Shown one piece after another: positions 1 through 7,249 of a DNA stretch of 11,120 nucleotides. Under the pieces are notes generated by a model, which saw nothing but the letters and a program-made list of their open reading frames with translations, had not been told where the DNA came from and did not search any database. The stretch is from Kiritimatiellia bacterium (GTDB taxonomy: Bacteria > Verrucomicrobiota > Kiritimatiellia > RFP12 > UBA3636): positions 1-11,120 of the forward strand of contig JAEDLN010000056.1 in NCBI GenBank assembly GCA_016295275.1, in the 5' to 3' direction. The first letter of the stretch is position 1. Each line of letters starts with the position of its first letter. The translations under genes and the position numbers were made by a program.

Positions 1-2
1 AG

Positions 3-24
3 GGCGCGATGTCCCCATCGCGCC
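3..24. repeat. Perfect 9-bp-arm palindrome
   Basis: GGCGCGATG (3-11) and CATCGCGCC (16-24) are exact inverted arms around a TCCC loop. A second copy with the same arms and the complementary loop GGGA lies at 237-258, and a degraded one lies at 449-470. The complementary loops mean the two intact copies are inverted versions of one element. Confidence 0.8.
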
Positions 25-236
25 GCCGCGCCTCGGCGCGGTGCGCGGCTTGGCTTCCCGCACATACGCCCCGCACCCCTCGCCCGCGCCCCCGCCCTTC
101 GCCCGCGCGTGGCCGCGCACGCCGCCATTACCCACGCGCATTACCCGGGCCCCGTGGCATCCCGCACATCCACCCCGCGCTACTCGGGCGCGCCTCTGCC
201 CATCACGCCGCCATTACCCCCGCGCATGACTCGCGC

Positions 237-258
237 GGCGCGATGGGGACATCGCGCC
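237..258. repeat. Second copy of the GGCGCGATG palindrome
   Basis: GGCGCGATG (237-245), loop GGGA, CATCGCGCC (250-258). The whole 22-bp unit is the exact reverse complement of the copy at 3-24. It sits inside the GC-rich array, about 300 bp upstream of the promoter of the large secreted protein. Confidence 0.8.
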
Positions 259-371
259 CTACCGCCATTACACCCGCAATATTCGCACCACCATTCCATA
301 CGCCCCGCACCCCTCACCCACGCCTCCGCCCTTCGCGCACGCCGATTACCCCCGCGCATTCTCGCGCGGCT

Positions 372-400
372 TGGCAAGTAGCACACGCTGAGAGTTTTGC
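372..400 (+). repeat. 29-bp dispersed repeat, copy 1
   Basis: This 29-bp unit begins TGGCAAGTAG and ends ACACGCTGAGAGTTTTGC. It recurs at 6033-6061 with one base difference (C382 here, G there). It is less GC-rich than its surroundings and sits in the same orientation in both gaps, each time inside GC-rich intergenic sequence. A function is not evident. Confidence 0.85.
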
Positions 401-550
401 ATGCCGCGGCTCTGTCCGCAGCACGGTGCGCGGCAGGGCCGCGCACCCGGCGCGATGTCCCCTCCGCGCCGCCATTACCCCTCGCCCGCACCCCTCGCCC
501 GCACCCTCACCATCGCCCGTGGGGGCTCCCCACCGCCCACACCGCGTAAT

Positions 551-579
551 TTTACATTTTTTCTCTTTTTTGTTACAAT
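551..579 (+). promoter_or_regulatory. Sigma70-type promoter of the large secreted protein gene
   Basis: The -35 hexamer TTTACA (551-556) and -10 hexamer TACAAT (574-579) are 17 bp apart, and TGT directly before the -10 gives an extended -10 element. The expected transcript start is near 586, about 65 nt upstream of the ATG at 651. The AT-rich block contrasts sharply with the preceding GC-rich array. Confidence 0.75.
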
Positions 580-650
580 GTATGCGTCTGTATTCCGTCC
601 CGGGGTGAGATATCCCCATCTACTACACGTTCGAATTACGGTTCAATCCT

Positions 651-3600
651 ATGATGAAGAAGAAATATCTACGTCCGTTTGCTCTGTTGGCTGCTGCGCT
701 GATAGCATTCGCGAGCAGCCCCGTTCTGGCCGGAAAAATCGATGCTTCGCAATACGCAAAAACCTTCGATATGACCATTTCCGGCTATTCGGGAGTCAGC
801 GAGTTGACGGATTTTCCGGTTCTTGTGGTGCTCTCGGAAAGCCGTATTCCCGGTTTTCAGTATGCGGAAGCCGAAAATCTCGTCTTTACCGATGCCGAGA
901 AAAACGTCATTCCGTACGAAAAGGACACGTGGAACGAAGCGGGCGAATCGCTTGTCTGGGTCAAGGTGCCGAAGCTGTCGATGGGAACGAAGATTTCCGC
1001 CTACTTCGGCGGAACGGCCCCGGCAACGGAAAACAATCCCGCCGACGTCTGGAGCCGATACGCATCCGTCTATCACTTTACCGCATTGCAGGATTCGGTG
1101 CATGCCATCGGGGTGAAGGCCGGATACTCGAAAAATGCCACAAAAATCGAGCAGGAGCTTTTGGGAACCTGCTATCGCGTGGGAAGCTCAGAGCAGAAAA
1201 TCGTTCTGGGGATCGCCAACCAATATGTGACGCAAGCCGATCGCCAAACCGTAACCTGCTGGTTCCGAAATACAAGCAAGCCCTCCACGGAAATTACGGG
1301 ACGCCTGATCGGCGGCAAGAGCACCTACGAAGGCACCGCCGAGGGCGGTTTTGATATTCTTCCGCAAAAAGGAAAGATTTGGGTCCGTGGCGCCGTCTAC
1401 TCTTCGAAGGTGGGAACCTTCAAAGCCAACGAAACGCCTCTCCTGCAAAATGAATGGAAACACGTCGTCGTCGTGATGGACCAGACGGAAGCAAGCGTCT
1501 ATGTCGACGGAACGGCTCTGACTTCGTCGAATGGCACGACGATTGCCCCGCCGGACGTATCCAAATACGACATCTGCCTCGGCAATTACGGCGGCAGCAC
1601 AACCAATGACGGCCAGCTGTTTGCCGGCGATTACGATGAAGTGCGCTTCTTCGATGGTGCCATGTCGTCCGATTGGGCGGCCGCAGAATTCGCCTCCGTC
1701 AAAAATCGGGATACCTTCCTCGAATATGGCCAAGTGACGGCTCCGCCTGCCGATACGGCCATCATCAAAAACGTCGCCATTGCCAACAGCGGCAACGACA
1801 CCTATACGTTTACGGCCGGTGTCGAAGGAAACGGCACCTACACCGCCAAATTGATTTGCACCTCATCGCAGGGTGACGTACGCGAGGTCGATGCAACCTT
1901 GGAGAATGGCCTGCTGAGCGCAACGACTCCCGCCGATCTCGCCGCCGGAACATGGGTTCTGAAGGCTGTCGTGTACGCGTCCACATCGGAGACGACGTCC
2001 CCCTCCGTCGTCATCCTGAAGGGCGGCGTCCGGATTGAAAAACTGTCGGATGCCAATGAATACGAACTCCAGGCGGGCACGCTCCGGGTGACGCGTCCGG
2101 ACGCGGCACCCTATGCGATAGCCATCGGCTATCAGGTCTCGTCCGATACCGCCGTCGCCGGTCAGACATACGCCGAATTGAGCGGATCCGTTACCATCCC
2201 TGTCGGCGAAAGCTATGCCGATATCATCGTCCAACCGCTTTCCGATTCGACCGTGACGGAAGACGCAATCCTGACCGTCACCCTCCTCTCGGGATCGACC
2301 TATTCCGTCAGCGAAACCCAAGCCTCGGCAGACGTCGCCATCAAGGATCTCGCTCCCCCCGATGGCGTTGTCGCATGGGTGGCAACCGCCGCAAACGCCG
2401 TTGCATCCGACCCCGCATCCTGGTCCACAGGTGCGGTTCCGGGCGAAAACGACGACGTTTTGATCGACGGACACTTCTCAAGCCAGCGTGTCATTTGGGA
2501 TGCGGCCGCACCTCATAAAATCAAATCCTTCACCGTGAAGTCGGCGCCTCCGACGGTGGAGATCCAGACGACCTACGAAGAGGGTGCATTCCCGCAGCTC
2601 GAGGTTACGGGCGATTTCAATGTGAAAGCAGGCACCGTCACCGGCTCCGCAAACGATGGCGGAAACAGGATTTATCGCCTCAAACTCGCAGTCGGCGGAA
2701 ATCTGACGATCGACGCGGGTGCTACCGTTACGCTTACCGGCAAAGGATACTATTCCAATACCTTCCCCGCCGGAGCGAGAGTCGGTGTCCATGGCGGAAC
2801 CATCTCCGACTGGGCAGAGTCCTATGGCAATGTCAAAGAACCGGTCGATCTCGGAGCGGGCGGCAAAACGGAAAAGACGCGTGGCGGCGGCGCGTGCTAC
2901 CTGACCGTGGCGGGTATCGTTACGGTCAACGGCAGCCTTTTGTCGAATGCCTCAAGCGCCGGTGATACGGATTGGATCCAAGTCGGCGCAGGCGGCTCGA
3001 TTTACATCCGGGCAAAGGATGTTCAAGGTTCCGGTACGATCTCCGTCCACGGACACGATCTGAACGGATACAAACGCTGGTATGGTGGCGCCGGCGGGCG
3101 AATCGCCATCGTGCTTACGGAAGCGACCGAACTCTCGTTCCCGAAATCGAATCTGAACGCAAACGGTCTTATCTCGCAATACGCCGAAACGGGCGGTGCC
3201 GGTACCATTTTCGTGAAAACGGCCAATCAGGAAAAAGGTACGCTCATCATCGGCGATGTATTGGTGGATAATACGACGTACGTTCAATTCCATCATACCA
3301 AGACGGCCGTGACAGCCATTCCCCAAGAGCAGACATGGGAATTCGATTCGATCGAATTCCGCGATGTAGGTATCTTGTGCGTGCCGGAGGGTACGACGTT
3401 GCGCGTACCGCTCTCAGGCATTACGGGCTCATCCCGCCGGGCTGGTCTTTTGTACGCGGGCGGAACCATCGATTTCGGCGCCGCCCCCTACACGCTCACG
3501 GGAGCATGGACGTTTCAGGCCGATTCGCCCTACACATTCGACGGAGATGTGACCATCTCCTCCGGAGCGGCTATCGGAGCATTGCGCTTCGCCGGAACAT

Positions 3601-4589
3601 TGGATAATTACGCAACCTCCGACGTCACCGTCAACGGCAACCTGACCGTCGAATCGACCGGTTGGATTTATGCCGACAGCGCAGGTCTTTCCGCTACCAA
3701 AAACGCAACGAAATACTTGTCTGCCCACGGCGGTCAAATGACCGGTTTTTCCGGAAACGGTTCGTACGACTCCGTCTTCGATCCTTTCCTTCCGGCTACA
3801 ATCGCCACCCCATCCCACGAAAAAGAAAGTACGGGCGGCGGTGTTGTCAAACTCACCGTAAACGGAGATTTCGTGCTGGATGGAACGGCAACGGCTTGCG
3901 GCCCCGTTCTCTACAAAGGCGCCGGCAGCGGCGGTACCTTGAATATCCGCGCGAAAACACTTTCGGGCAATGGAAAGATTTCCGTCGACGGCACACTCGG
4001 AAGCATCCGGTGGGATAATGCCTATCATGGCGCCGGCGGTCGAGTCGCCGTTCGCGTGACCGATCAGGAGGTCGGCTCGGATGGAATCTGGACGAGGATT
4101 ACGTCTCGCGGCATTCCGAAACAGGGATATGTCGATGCAAACGGCGTCGCCTTGTCGCAAGATCAGGATTGTTCCGCCGGAACCGTCTATCTGCAAGGCA
4201 AATCCGACGGCGAAGGCGGAGGCACGATTTATGTGACGAGCGCCGGCCGCTCGAAGACAATCGAAGAAACGCCGACCTACCTTCCGTCCGGAAATACATA
4301 CGGAAAAACCGACGACTATTCGAAGGCTAAACTCGTCATCGGAACCTACGGAACGGTTCGCCTCGATCAAGACGGATTGAAAATGAATGCCCTTTCTTTG
4401 GTCGATGACGGACGGCTGGATCTCGCCGGCAAGAAACTCGTCGTAGCTTCTGCGAATATCGACGACCGGAAAATCGCAGCGGGCACATATCAGGCGGCCG
4501 ACCTCTCCGAGGTTCTCCTCGATAGCTCCGAGGAACAGACCGGTATTCTGTTCGTCACCGGAACGGGAACGGGAATTCTCGTTCGCTAA
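651..4589 (+). CDS. Large secreted DUF2341/LamG/Calx-beta/beta-solenoid protein
   Basis: This encodes a 1312-residue exported protein. Residues 1-27 form a signal peptide (KKK, a hydrophobic core, then a VLA cleavage site before G28). Residues about 30-145 match the DUF2341 pattern, with dFPVLVVL, yEkdtWNEaGeSLVWVKVP and a final VYHF. Residues about 165-360 are a LamG/concanavalin A-like domain (EWKHVVVVMDQTEASVYVDG and the closing DEVRFFDGAMSSDW). Residues about 475-567 resemble Calx-beta (SSDTAVAGQTYAELSGSVTIPVGE). The rest is Gly/Thr-rich beta-solenoid with two related blocks: around 680-856, with GGAGGRIAIVL, and around 995-1184, with HGAGGRVAVRV. There is no LPXTG, PEP-CTERM or clear autotransporter barrel. 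A surface or carbohydrate-binding role is inferred from the folds. ATG 651 is followed by ATG 654; neither has a strong Shine-Dalgarno sequence. Transcription is monocistronic between its own promoter and terminator. Confidence 0.85.
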   Translation: MMKKKYLRPFALLAAALIAFASSPVLAGKIDASQYAKTFDMTISGYSGVSELTDFPVLVVLSESRIPGFQYAEAENLVFTDAEKNVIPYEKDTWNEAGESLVWVKVPKLSMGTKISAYFGGTAPATENNPADVWSRYASVYHFTALQDSVHAIGVKAGYSKNATKIEQELLGTCYRVGSSEQKIVLGIANQYVTQADRQTVTCWFRNTSKPSTEITGRLIGGKSTYEGTAEGGFDILPQKGKIWVRGAVYSSKVGTFKANETPLLQNEWKHVVVVMDQTEASVYVDGTALTSSNGTTIAPPDVSKYDICLGNYGGSTTNDGQLFAGDYDEVRFFDGAMSSDWAAAEFASVKNRDTFLEYGQVTAPPADTAIIKNVAIANSGNDTYTFTAGVEGNGTYTAKLICTSSQGDVREVDATLENGLLSATTPADLAAGTWVLKAVVYASTSETTSPSVVILKGGVRIEKLSDANEYELQAGTLRVTRPDAAPYAIAIGYQVSSDTAVAGQTYAELSGSVTIPVGESYADIIVQPLSDSTVTEDAILTVTLLSGSTYSVSETQASADVAIKDLAPPDGVVAWVATAANAVASDPASWSTGAVPGENDDVLIDGHFSSQRVIWDAAAPHKIKSFTVKSAPPTVEIQTTYEEGAFPQLEVTGDFNVKAGTVTGSANDGGNRIYRLKLAVGGNLTIDAGATVTLTGKGYYSNTFPAGARVGVHGGTISDWAESYGNVKEPVDLGAGGKTEKTRGGGACYLTVAGIVTVNGSLLSNASSAGDTDWIQVGAGGSIYIRAKDVQGSGTISVHGHDLNGYKRWYGGAGGRIAIVLTEATELSFPKSNLNANGLISQYAETGGAGTIFVKTANQEKGTLIIGDVLVDNTTYVQFHHTKTAVTAIPQEQTWEFDSIEFRDVGILCVPEGTTLRVPLSGITGSSRRAGLLYAGGTIDFGAAPYTLTGAWTFQADSPYTFDGDVTISSGAAIGALRFAGTLDNYATSDVTVNGNLTVESTGWIYADSAGLSATKNATKYLSAHGGQMTGFSGNGSYDSVFDPFLPATIATPSHEKESTGGGVVKLTVNGDFVLDGTATACGPVLYKGAGSGGTLNIRAKTLSGNGKISVDGTLGSIRWDNAYHGAGGRVAVRVTDQEVGSDGIWTRITSRGIPKQGYVDANGVALSQDQDCSAGTVYLQGKSDGEGGGTIYVTSAGRSKTIEETPTYLPSGNTYGKTDDYSKAKLVIGTYGTVRLDQDGLKMNALSLVDDGRLDLAGKKLVVASANIDDRKIAAGTYQAADLSEVLLDSSEEQTGILFVTGTGTGILVR

Positions 4590-4605
4590 TCGAATGATCC
4601 AATAC

Positions 4606-4668
4606 GGGGGAACATCCCCCTCTCATCCGAATCCGCGCTTTTCCGCCTCGGTGAAGCGCGGATTTCTT
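4606..4668 (+). terminator. Tandem hairpins ending the secreted protein transcript
   Basis: The first hairpin pairs GGGGGA (4606-4611) with TCCCCC (4615-4620). The second is a perfect 11-bp stem, AATCCGCGCTT (4630-4640) with AAGCGCGGATT (4654-4664), followed by TTCTTAT. The second is the likely intrinsic terminator; its T-run is short and interrupted. Confidence 0.7.
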
Positions 4669-4744
4669 ATGACGGTTGAAAGACTCGAAATTCCGCTTCC
4701 AAAGCACCATTTTCGACAAATTTTTCCCCTCTTTCCATTTCCGG

Positions 4745-4773
4745 TTGCAAGAGAATAAGTCTTTTGATATAGT
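4745..4773 (+). promoter_or_regulatory. Promoter of tRNA-Ala
   Basis: TTGCAA (4745-4750), a 17-bp spacer and TATAGT (4768-4773), with TGA directly upstream as an extended -10. The predicted start near 4780 leaves about a 13-nt leader before the tRNA. Confidence 0.75.
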
Positions 4774-4792
4774 TTCTCTCGTTGTCACTTTT

Positions 4793-4868
<76 letters not shown>

Positions 4869-4878
4869 AATCAATATG

Positions 4879-4919
4879 ATCCGAACCGTTATCCAATTGG
4901 AAATGTGTTCGGATTTTTT
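4879..4919 (+). terminator. Intrinsic terminator of tRNA-Ala
   Basis: ATCCGAAC (4879-4886) pairs with GTTCGGAT (4907-4914), immediately followed by a T-run through 4919. The loop contains the small palindrome TCCAATTGGA. The hairpin begins 10 nt after the CCA end. Confidence 0.85.
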
Positions 4920-5227
4920 GTTTCTATCAAAAGAAGAGGGTCAGAGCTTATTGATATAGTAACGCACGCCAGCCTGTACTTTTGATGCGGCCAATTGTAT
5001 GGAAACAAAAAGGCCGGGAGTCCCGACAGCCGGTTGTACCCCCTACGAGCGATTTGTAGAGTTCTTCGTGACACGCATTGGAAAAGCATAAACCAACGCG
5101 GCTGAGATAATTTCCTGCGGTGGCTCACCGCCGCGCCGCCCCGTTGCGGTAGGACATGGTGCAAAAAAAGAAAGATGGCAGGCTTTCTGAAAAAACGATA
5201 AGATGCGGAAAAAGGGGGGTATTACCA
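4920..5227. other. Structured spacer before the 214-residue protein gene
   Basis: No convincing gene is visible here. It holds an extended -10-like TGATATAGT (4952-4960) without a good -35, which could start a leader of about 260 nt reaching the gene at 5228. Within it lie three hairpins: around 5012-5031 (CGGG-AGT-CCCG core), GCGGTG-GCT-CACCGC (5117-5131), and AGAAAG/CTTTCT (5169-5188). The 5117 hairpin resembles the GTGGCG hairpins at 6177 and 6254. A small open frame on the minus strand (5228-5043) has no supporting features. A leader or small RNA is possible but unproven. Confidence 0.4.
5007..5031 (-). terminator. Possible minus-strand terminator
   Basis: Read on the minus strand, GGC, then CGGG-ACT-CCCG, then GCC form a hairpin with a 3-nt bulge, and five T residues follow (A-run 5007-5011 on the plus strand). 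No minus-strand gene feeding into it is evident, so it may belong to an unseen small RNA or be incidental. Confidence 0.3.
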
Positions 5228-5872
5228 ATGGAAAAACATAAGCGTTATGTCATTGTCGCCGAATTGGAATCCATTCGATTTCTCAAGAAAAACGGCAGTA
5301 GTCCGTCTTCGAAAACACGGCATTTGCTGACCGGTACGGCAGTGTGGCCGCGCACGGGCATTCCGTCCCGCTCCTATTCCGTGGAAATCAATGCGGGCGA
5401 AAGCAAGGTCTACGGCAAAGAAGAATGGGTCGATGCCATTTTGTTCAAGGAAACGTTGCAGGCTCCAACGGCCCTCAAATTCCAACTGACCGTCCCGCTA
5501 CCACCGGCATTTTTCGATACCTTGAAGGCACAACTTGCGAAAACGCTTGCCAAAGAAAGCGCGGATCTTGTCGAGGATGCCGTTCCCGGCTTGGCGGGAC
5601 AGATGCTCAGTGTCCCGGTCGATTGGCTTGGTGCATATCTCGCATCGGCATCTCCCGACGTATTGGGTGAAGGAATCTTATTGCTGGACGAGAAAATGCT
5701 CTCCGACGGAGGTCGTTTCAGCATCGAGTTGAAGGCTCCTTCAACCCGCTATCGGGAAGGAAACCGCGCCAAATCGGGTCCCGGCGGCGGCAAGGTCTCC
5801 ATTCGCCGCAAGGTCGTAAGCGCAGGCGAGACAATTGCCAATCTGAATCTCAAACTGTCCGCTGTCGAATAG
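5228..5872 (+). CDS. Hypothetical cytosolic protein, 214 residues
   Basis: I do not recognise this protein. The start at 5228 (MEKHKRYVIV) is chosen because GGGGGG (5214-5219) lies 8 nt upstream; an upstream in-frame ATG at 5156 would only add 24 residues with no ribosome site. There is no signal peptide or membrane segment. The N-terminal part, to about residue 90, looks beta-rich; residues 95-145 look helical (FDTLKAQLAKTLAKESADLVEDAV); and a basic Gly-rich stretch (REGNRAKSGPGGGKVSIRRK) lies at 176-195. Codon use is mixed (10 AAA, 8 AAG lysines). A weak promoter may be ATGGCA (5175-5180) with TAAGAT (5199-5204). It stands between tRNA-Ala and a GC-rich repeat gap, so context gives no functional hint. 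Confidence 0.7.
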   Translation: MEKHKRYVIVAELESIRFLKKNGSSPSSKTRHLLTGTAVWPRTGIPSRSYSVEINAGESKVYGKEEWVDAILFKETLQAPTALKFQLTVPLPPAFFDTLKAQLAKTLAKESADLVEDAVPGLAGQMLSVPVDWLGAYLASASPDVLGEGILLLDEKMLSDGGRFSIELKAPSTRYREGNRAKSGPGGGKVSIRRKVVSAGETIANLNLKLSAVE

Positions 5873-6032
5873 CCGACAAACCGCCAACTCATTCAACCGC
5901 CGCCCGCGGGGGTTTCCGATGGCGCGAGCCGGGAGGCCCGGCGGCCGACCATCGCGCCGCACGGATAATGCGCGTGCGCCCCACGCGTGCGAATATGGCC
6001 GCGCGAATTCACGTGTGGCATGGCGTGCGTAA

Positions 6033-6061
6033 TGGCAAGTAGGACACGCTGAGAGTTTTGC
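6033..6061 (+). repeat. 29-bp dispersed repeat, copy 2
   Basis: Matches 372-400 at 28 of 29 positions (begins TGGCAAGTAG, ends ACACGCTGAGAGTTTTGC). Flanking bases differ between the copies, which defines the unit's edges. A weak partial echo, GGTAGGACATGG, occurs at 5149. Confidence 0.85.
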
Positions 6062-6120
6062 TTGGGGCGTCTCCGTGCGCCCCCTATAGCCGCGCAGGGC
6101 GCGGCGTCAGGTCACCCCTA

Positions 6121-6138
6121 GCGCCCCGGACGGGGCGC
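6121..6138. repeat. GC hairpin in the repeat gap
   Basis: GCGCCCC (6121-6127), loop GGAC, GGGGCGC (6132-6138): a perfect 7-bp stem without a following T-run, so it is not an obvious terminator. Confidence 0.6.
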
Positions 6139-6176
6139 ACCGCAAAAGCACCGCACCACGGGGCACGGCGGCGCGA

Positions 6177-6268
6177 GTGGCGAGCCGCCACGGGCGATAA
6201 CATCGCGCCCTTCCGCCACGGGGCACGCGCATTACCCACGCACCGCATTGCACGTGGCGGCTCGCCAC
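6177..6268. repeat. Pair of reverse-complementary GTGGCG hairpins
   Basis: GTGGCG-AGC-CGCCAC (6177-6191) and GTGGCG-GCT-CGCCAC (6254-6268) are each 6-bp-stem hairpins and are exact reverse complements of one another. They bracket a 62-bp segment carrying the CATTACCC module. A variant, GCGGTG-GCT-CACCGC, is at 5117-5131. Confidence 0.7.
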
Positions 6269-6420
6269 CCCGGCGGAAACGCCTCAAAATCACCCGCAGT
6301 GAGACACCGCCGGCTCTCTCGCCTCGCGCCGGCGCGGTGGTGTCTTCGACGCACATAATCCCGCCTTCTTTTTATCGGTTTATCAGAGGTTCGTTTGGAA
6401 TCGTCGACAACAACTGACGT

Positions 6421-6449
6421 TTTGCGTCCGGCGAACGATTTGATAAAAT
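6421..6449 (+). promoter_or_regulatory. Promoter of the HD hydrolase gene
   Basis: The -10 hexamer is TAAAAT (6444-6449), preceded by TGA (extended -10). The -35 is weak (TTTGCG at 6421-6426, 17-bp spacing). The expected start is near 6456, only about 3 nt before the ATG at 6459. Confidence 0.6.
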
Positions 6450-6458
6450 TGCGGCACT

Positions 6459-7034
6459 ATGAAACTTACCCTTTCTCGCGCGAAAGAACTACTCTCAACA
6501 ACGACAACCGCCTCGCATTTGATTGTCCACGCCACGAATGTACGTGGCTGCATGGAGGCATTTGCCCGACACTTCGGCCAAACACCGGAGGAGATCGAAC
6601 ACTGGGGAGCCGTCGGCTTTCTCCACGACTATGACTACGAACGCCTTCCGGAGGAGCATCTCAAACACACGGAATCGGAACTGCTCGCCGAAGGCGTGGA
6701 TGCGGCCGATATCCGCGCAATCATGAGTCACGGCTGGAGCATCGTCAACGACATAAAGCCTACGACCGATCTCGAAAAGAGCCTCTACTGTGCCGATGAG
6801 CTTTCCGGCATCGTCTGGGCTACGGCGCTCATGCGCCCAACCGGCATTTCCGACCTTGAACCCAAAAGTGTCGTTAAAAAATTCAAGGACAAGAAATTTG
6901 CCGCCGGCTGCAACCGGGACATCATCCGTCTCGGCACGGAACTGGTCGGTCTCGATCTTCCTACCGCCATCGCAATCTGCATCGACGGCATGAAGCCCTA
7001 TGCGGGGGAAACCGGATTGCTCCCCAAATCGTAG
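6459..7034 (+). CDS. HD-superfamily hydrolase, COG2316-like
   Basis: This is a 191-residue predicted metal-dependent phosphohydrolase of the HD superfamily. The metal-binding signature is visible as H24, the H56-D57 doublet in GFLHDYDYER, H91 in MSHGWS, and D113 in YCADELSG. The segment LEKSLYCADELSGIVWATALMRP is typical of the COG2316 group of predicted hydrolases, whose substrate is not established. There is no signal peptide. The start at 6459 lies a few bases after the predicted transcript start, and no Shine-Dalgarno sequence precedes it, which suggests leaderless translation. It converges with obg on the opposite strand and is probably monocistronic. Family assignment is strong; the substrate is unknown. 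Confidence 0.85.
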   Translation: MKLTLSRAKELLSTTTTASHLIVHATNVRGCMEAFARHFGQTPEEIEHWGAVGFLHDYDYERLPEEHLKHTESELLAEGVDAADIRAIMSHGWSIVNDIKPTTDLEKSLYCADELSGIVWATALMRPTGISDLEPKSVVKKFKDKKFAAGCNRDIIRLGTELVGLDLPTAIAICIDGMKPYAGETGLLPKS

Positions 7035-7166
7035 CCAACCCGCCGCCGGTCGCGGCTGCCGCCCGACCGATTGAGAGACGTTGCCCGCAACATTCGAGTC
7101 CTCCCCCCAAAAAAACAGCTCATCCCCTCATCCCCGCTCAAAAGGCCTTCGCATTGCCCGATGACC

Positions 7167-7220
7167 GTCGGGAGGTCAGACTCGGACCTCCCGACCGGAT
7201 TTGCGTGCATTTTTTTTTTT
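7167..7220 (+). terminator. Strong hairpin and T-run after the HD gene
   Basis: GTCGGGAGGTC (7167-7177) pairs perfectly over 11 bp with GACCTCCCGAC (7185-7195), with a 7-nt loop. An 11-base T-run (7210-7220) follows, but 14 nt past the stem rather than directly after it. An additional hairpin, CGGTCG/CGACCG with an inner GGC/GCC, lies at 7047-7069, just after the HD stop codon. Being nearly symmetric and between convergent genes, the 7167 stem may also slow transcription from obg. Confidence 0.6.
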
Positions 7221-7249
7221 GCGATTTTCCGTTTGGACGAATCATCCGT

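Larger units (their letters stand above)
1..540. repeat. GC-rich modular repeat array, no gene
   Basis: This 540-bp stretch is dominated by G and C and built from recurring short modules. The block starting CATACGCCCCGCACCCCTC occurs at 63 and again at 297, with similar downstream sequence and small indels. CCGCCATTAC recurs near 122, 209, 262 and 469, usually followed by CCC and CGCGCAT. GGCGCGATGTCCCC occurs at 3 and at 449. Reading frames stay open here only because stop codons are rare in such sequence; their translations are proline-, arginine- and alanine-rich without recognisable domains or ribosome sites. The array ends just before an AT-rich promoter at 551. Its function is unknown; it resembles families of dispersed intergenic palindromic elements. 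Confidence 0.75.
5873..6395. repeat. Second GC-rich repeat-filled gap, no gene
   Basis: This gap has the same flavour as 1-540. It contains copy 2 of the 29-bp repeat (6033-6061), the hairpin GCGCCCC/GGGGCGC (6121-6138), two reverse-complementary GTGGCG hairpins, and GCGCATTACCC (6228), echoing the CATTACCC modules of the first array. CGATGG (5917-5922) and CCATCG (5949-5954) flank a GC-rich block. Open frames here are low-complexity and unsupported. The gap separates two same-strand genes. I see no clear T-tailed terminator for the 214-residue gene within it. Confidence 0.7.

Noticed and set aside
1..540. CRISPR array
   Set aside because: Repeats are irregular in length and spacing, GC-rich, and lack uniform spacers; no cas gene is present.
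9..608. Long open frame in the GC-rich array (199 codons), plus several overlapping ones
   Set aside because: Low-complexity Pro/Arg/Ala translation, made of repeated modules, open in several frames on both strands, and running through the promoter at 551; no ribosome site or domain.
3429..4370. Long minus-strand open frame inside the secreted protein gene (313 codons), and similar ones elsewhere
   Set aside because: Antisense shadow of a well-supported gene, with no domain, promoter or ribosome site of its own.
6058..6417. Open frames on both strands in the second GC-rich gap
   Set aside because: Same low-complexity composition, overlapping repeats and hairpins, and no recognisable protein.
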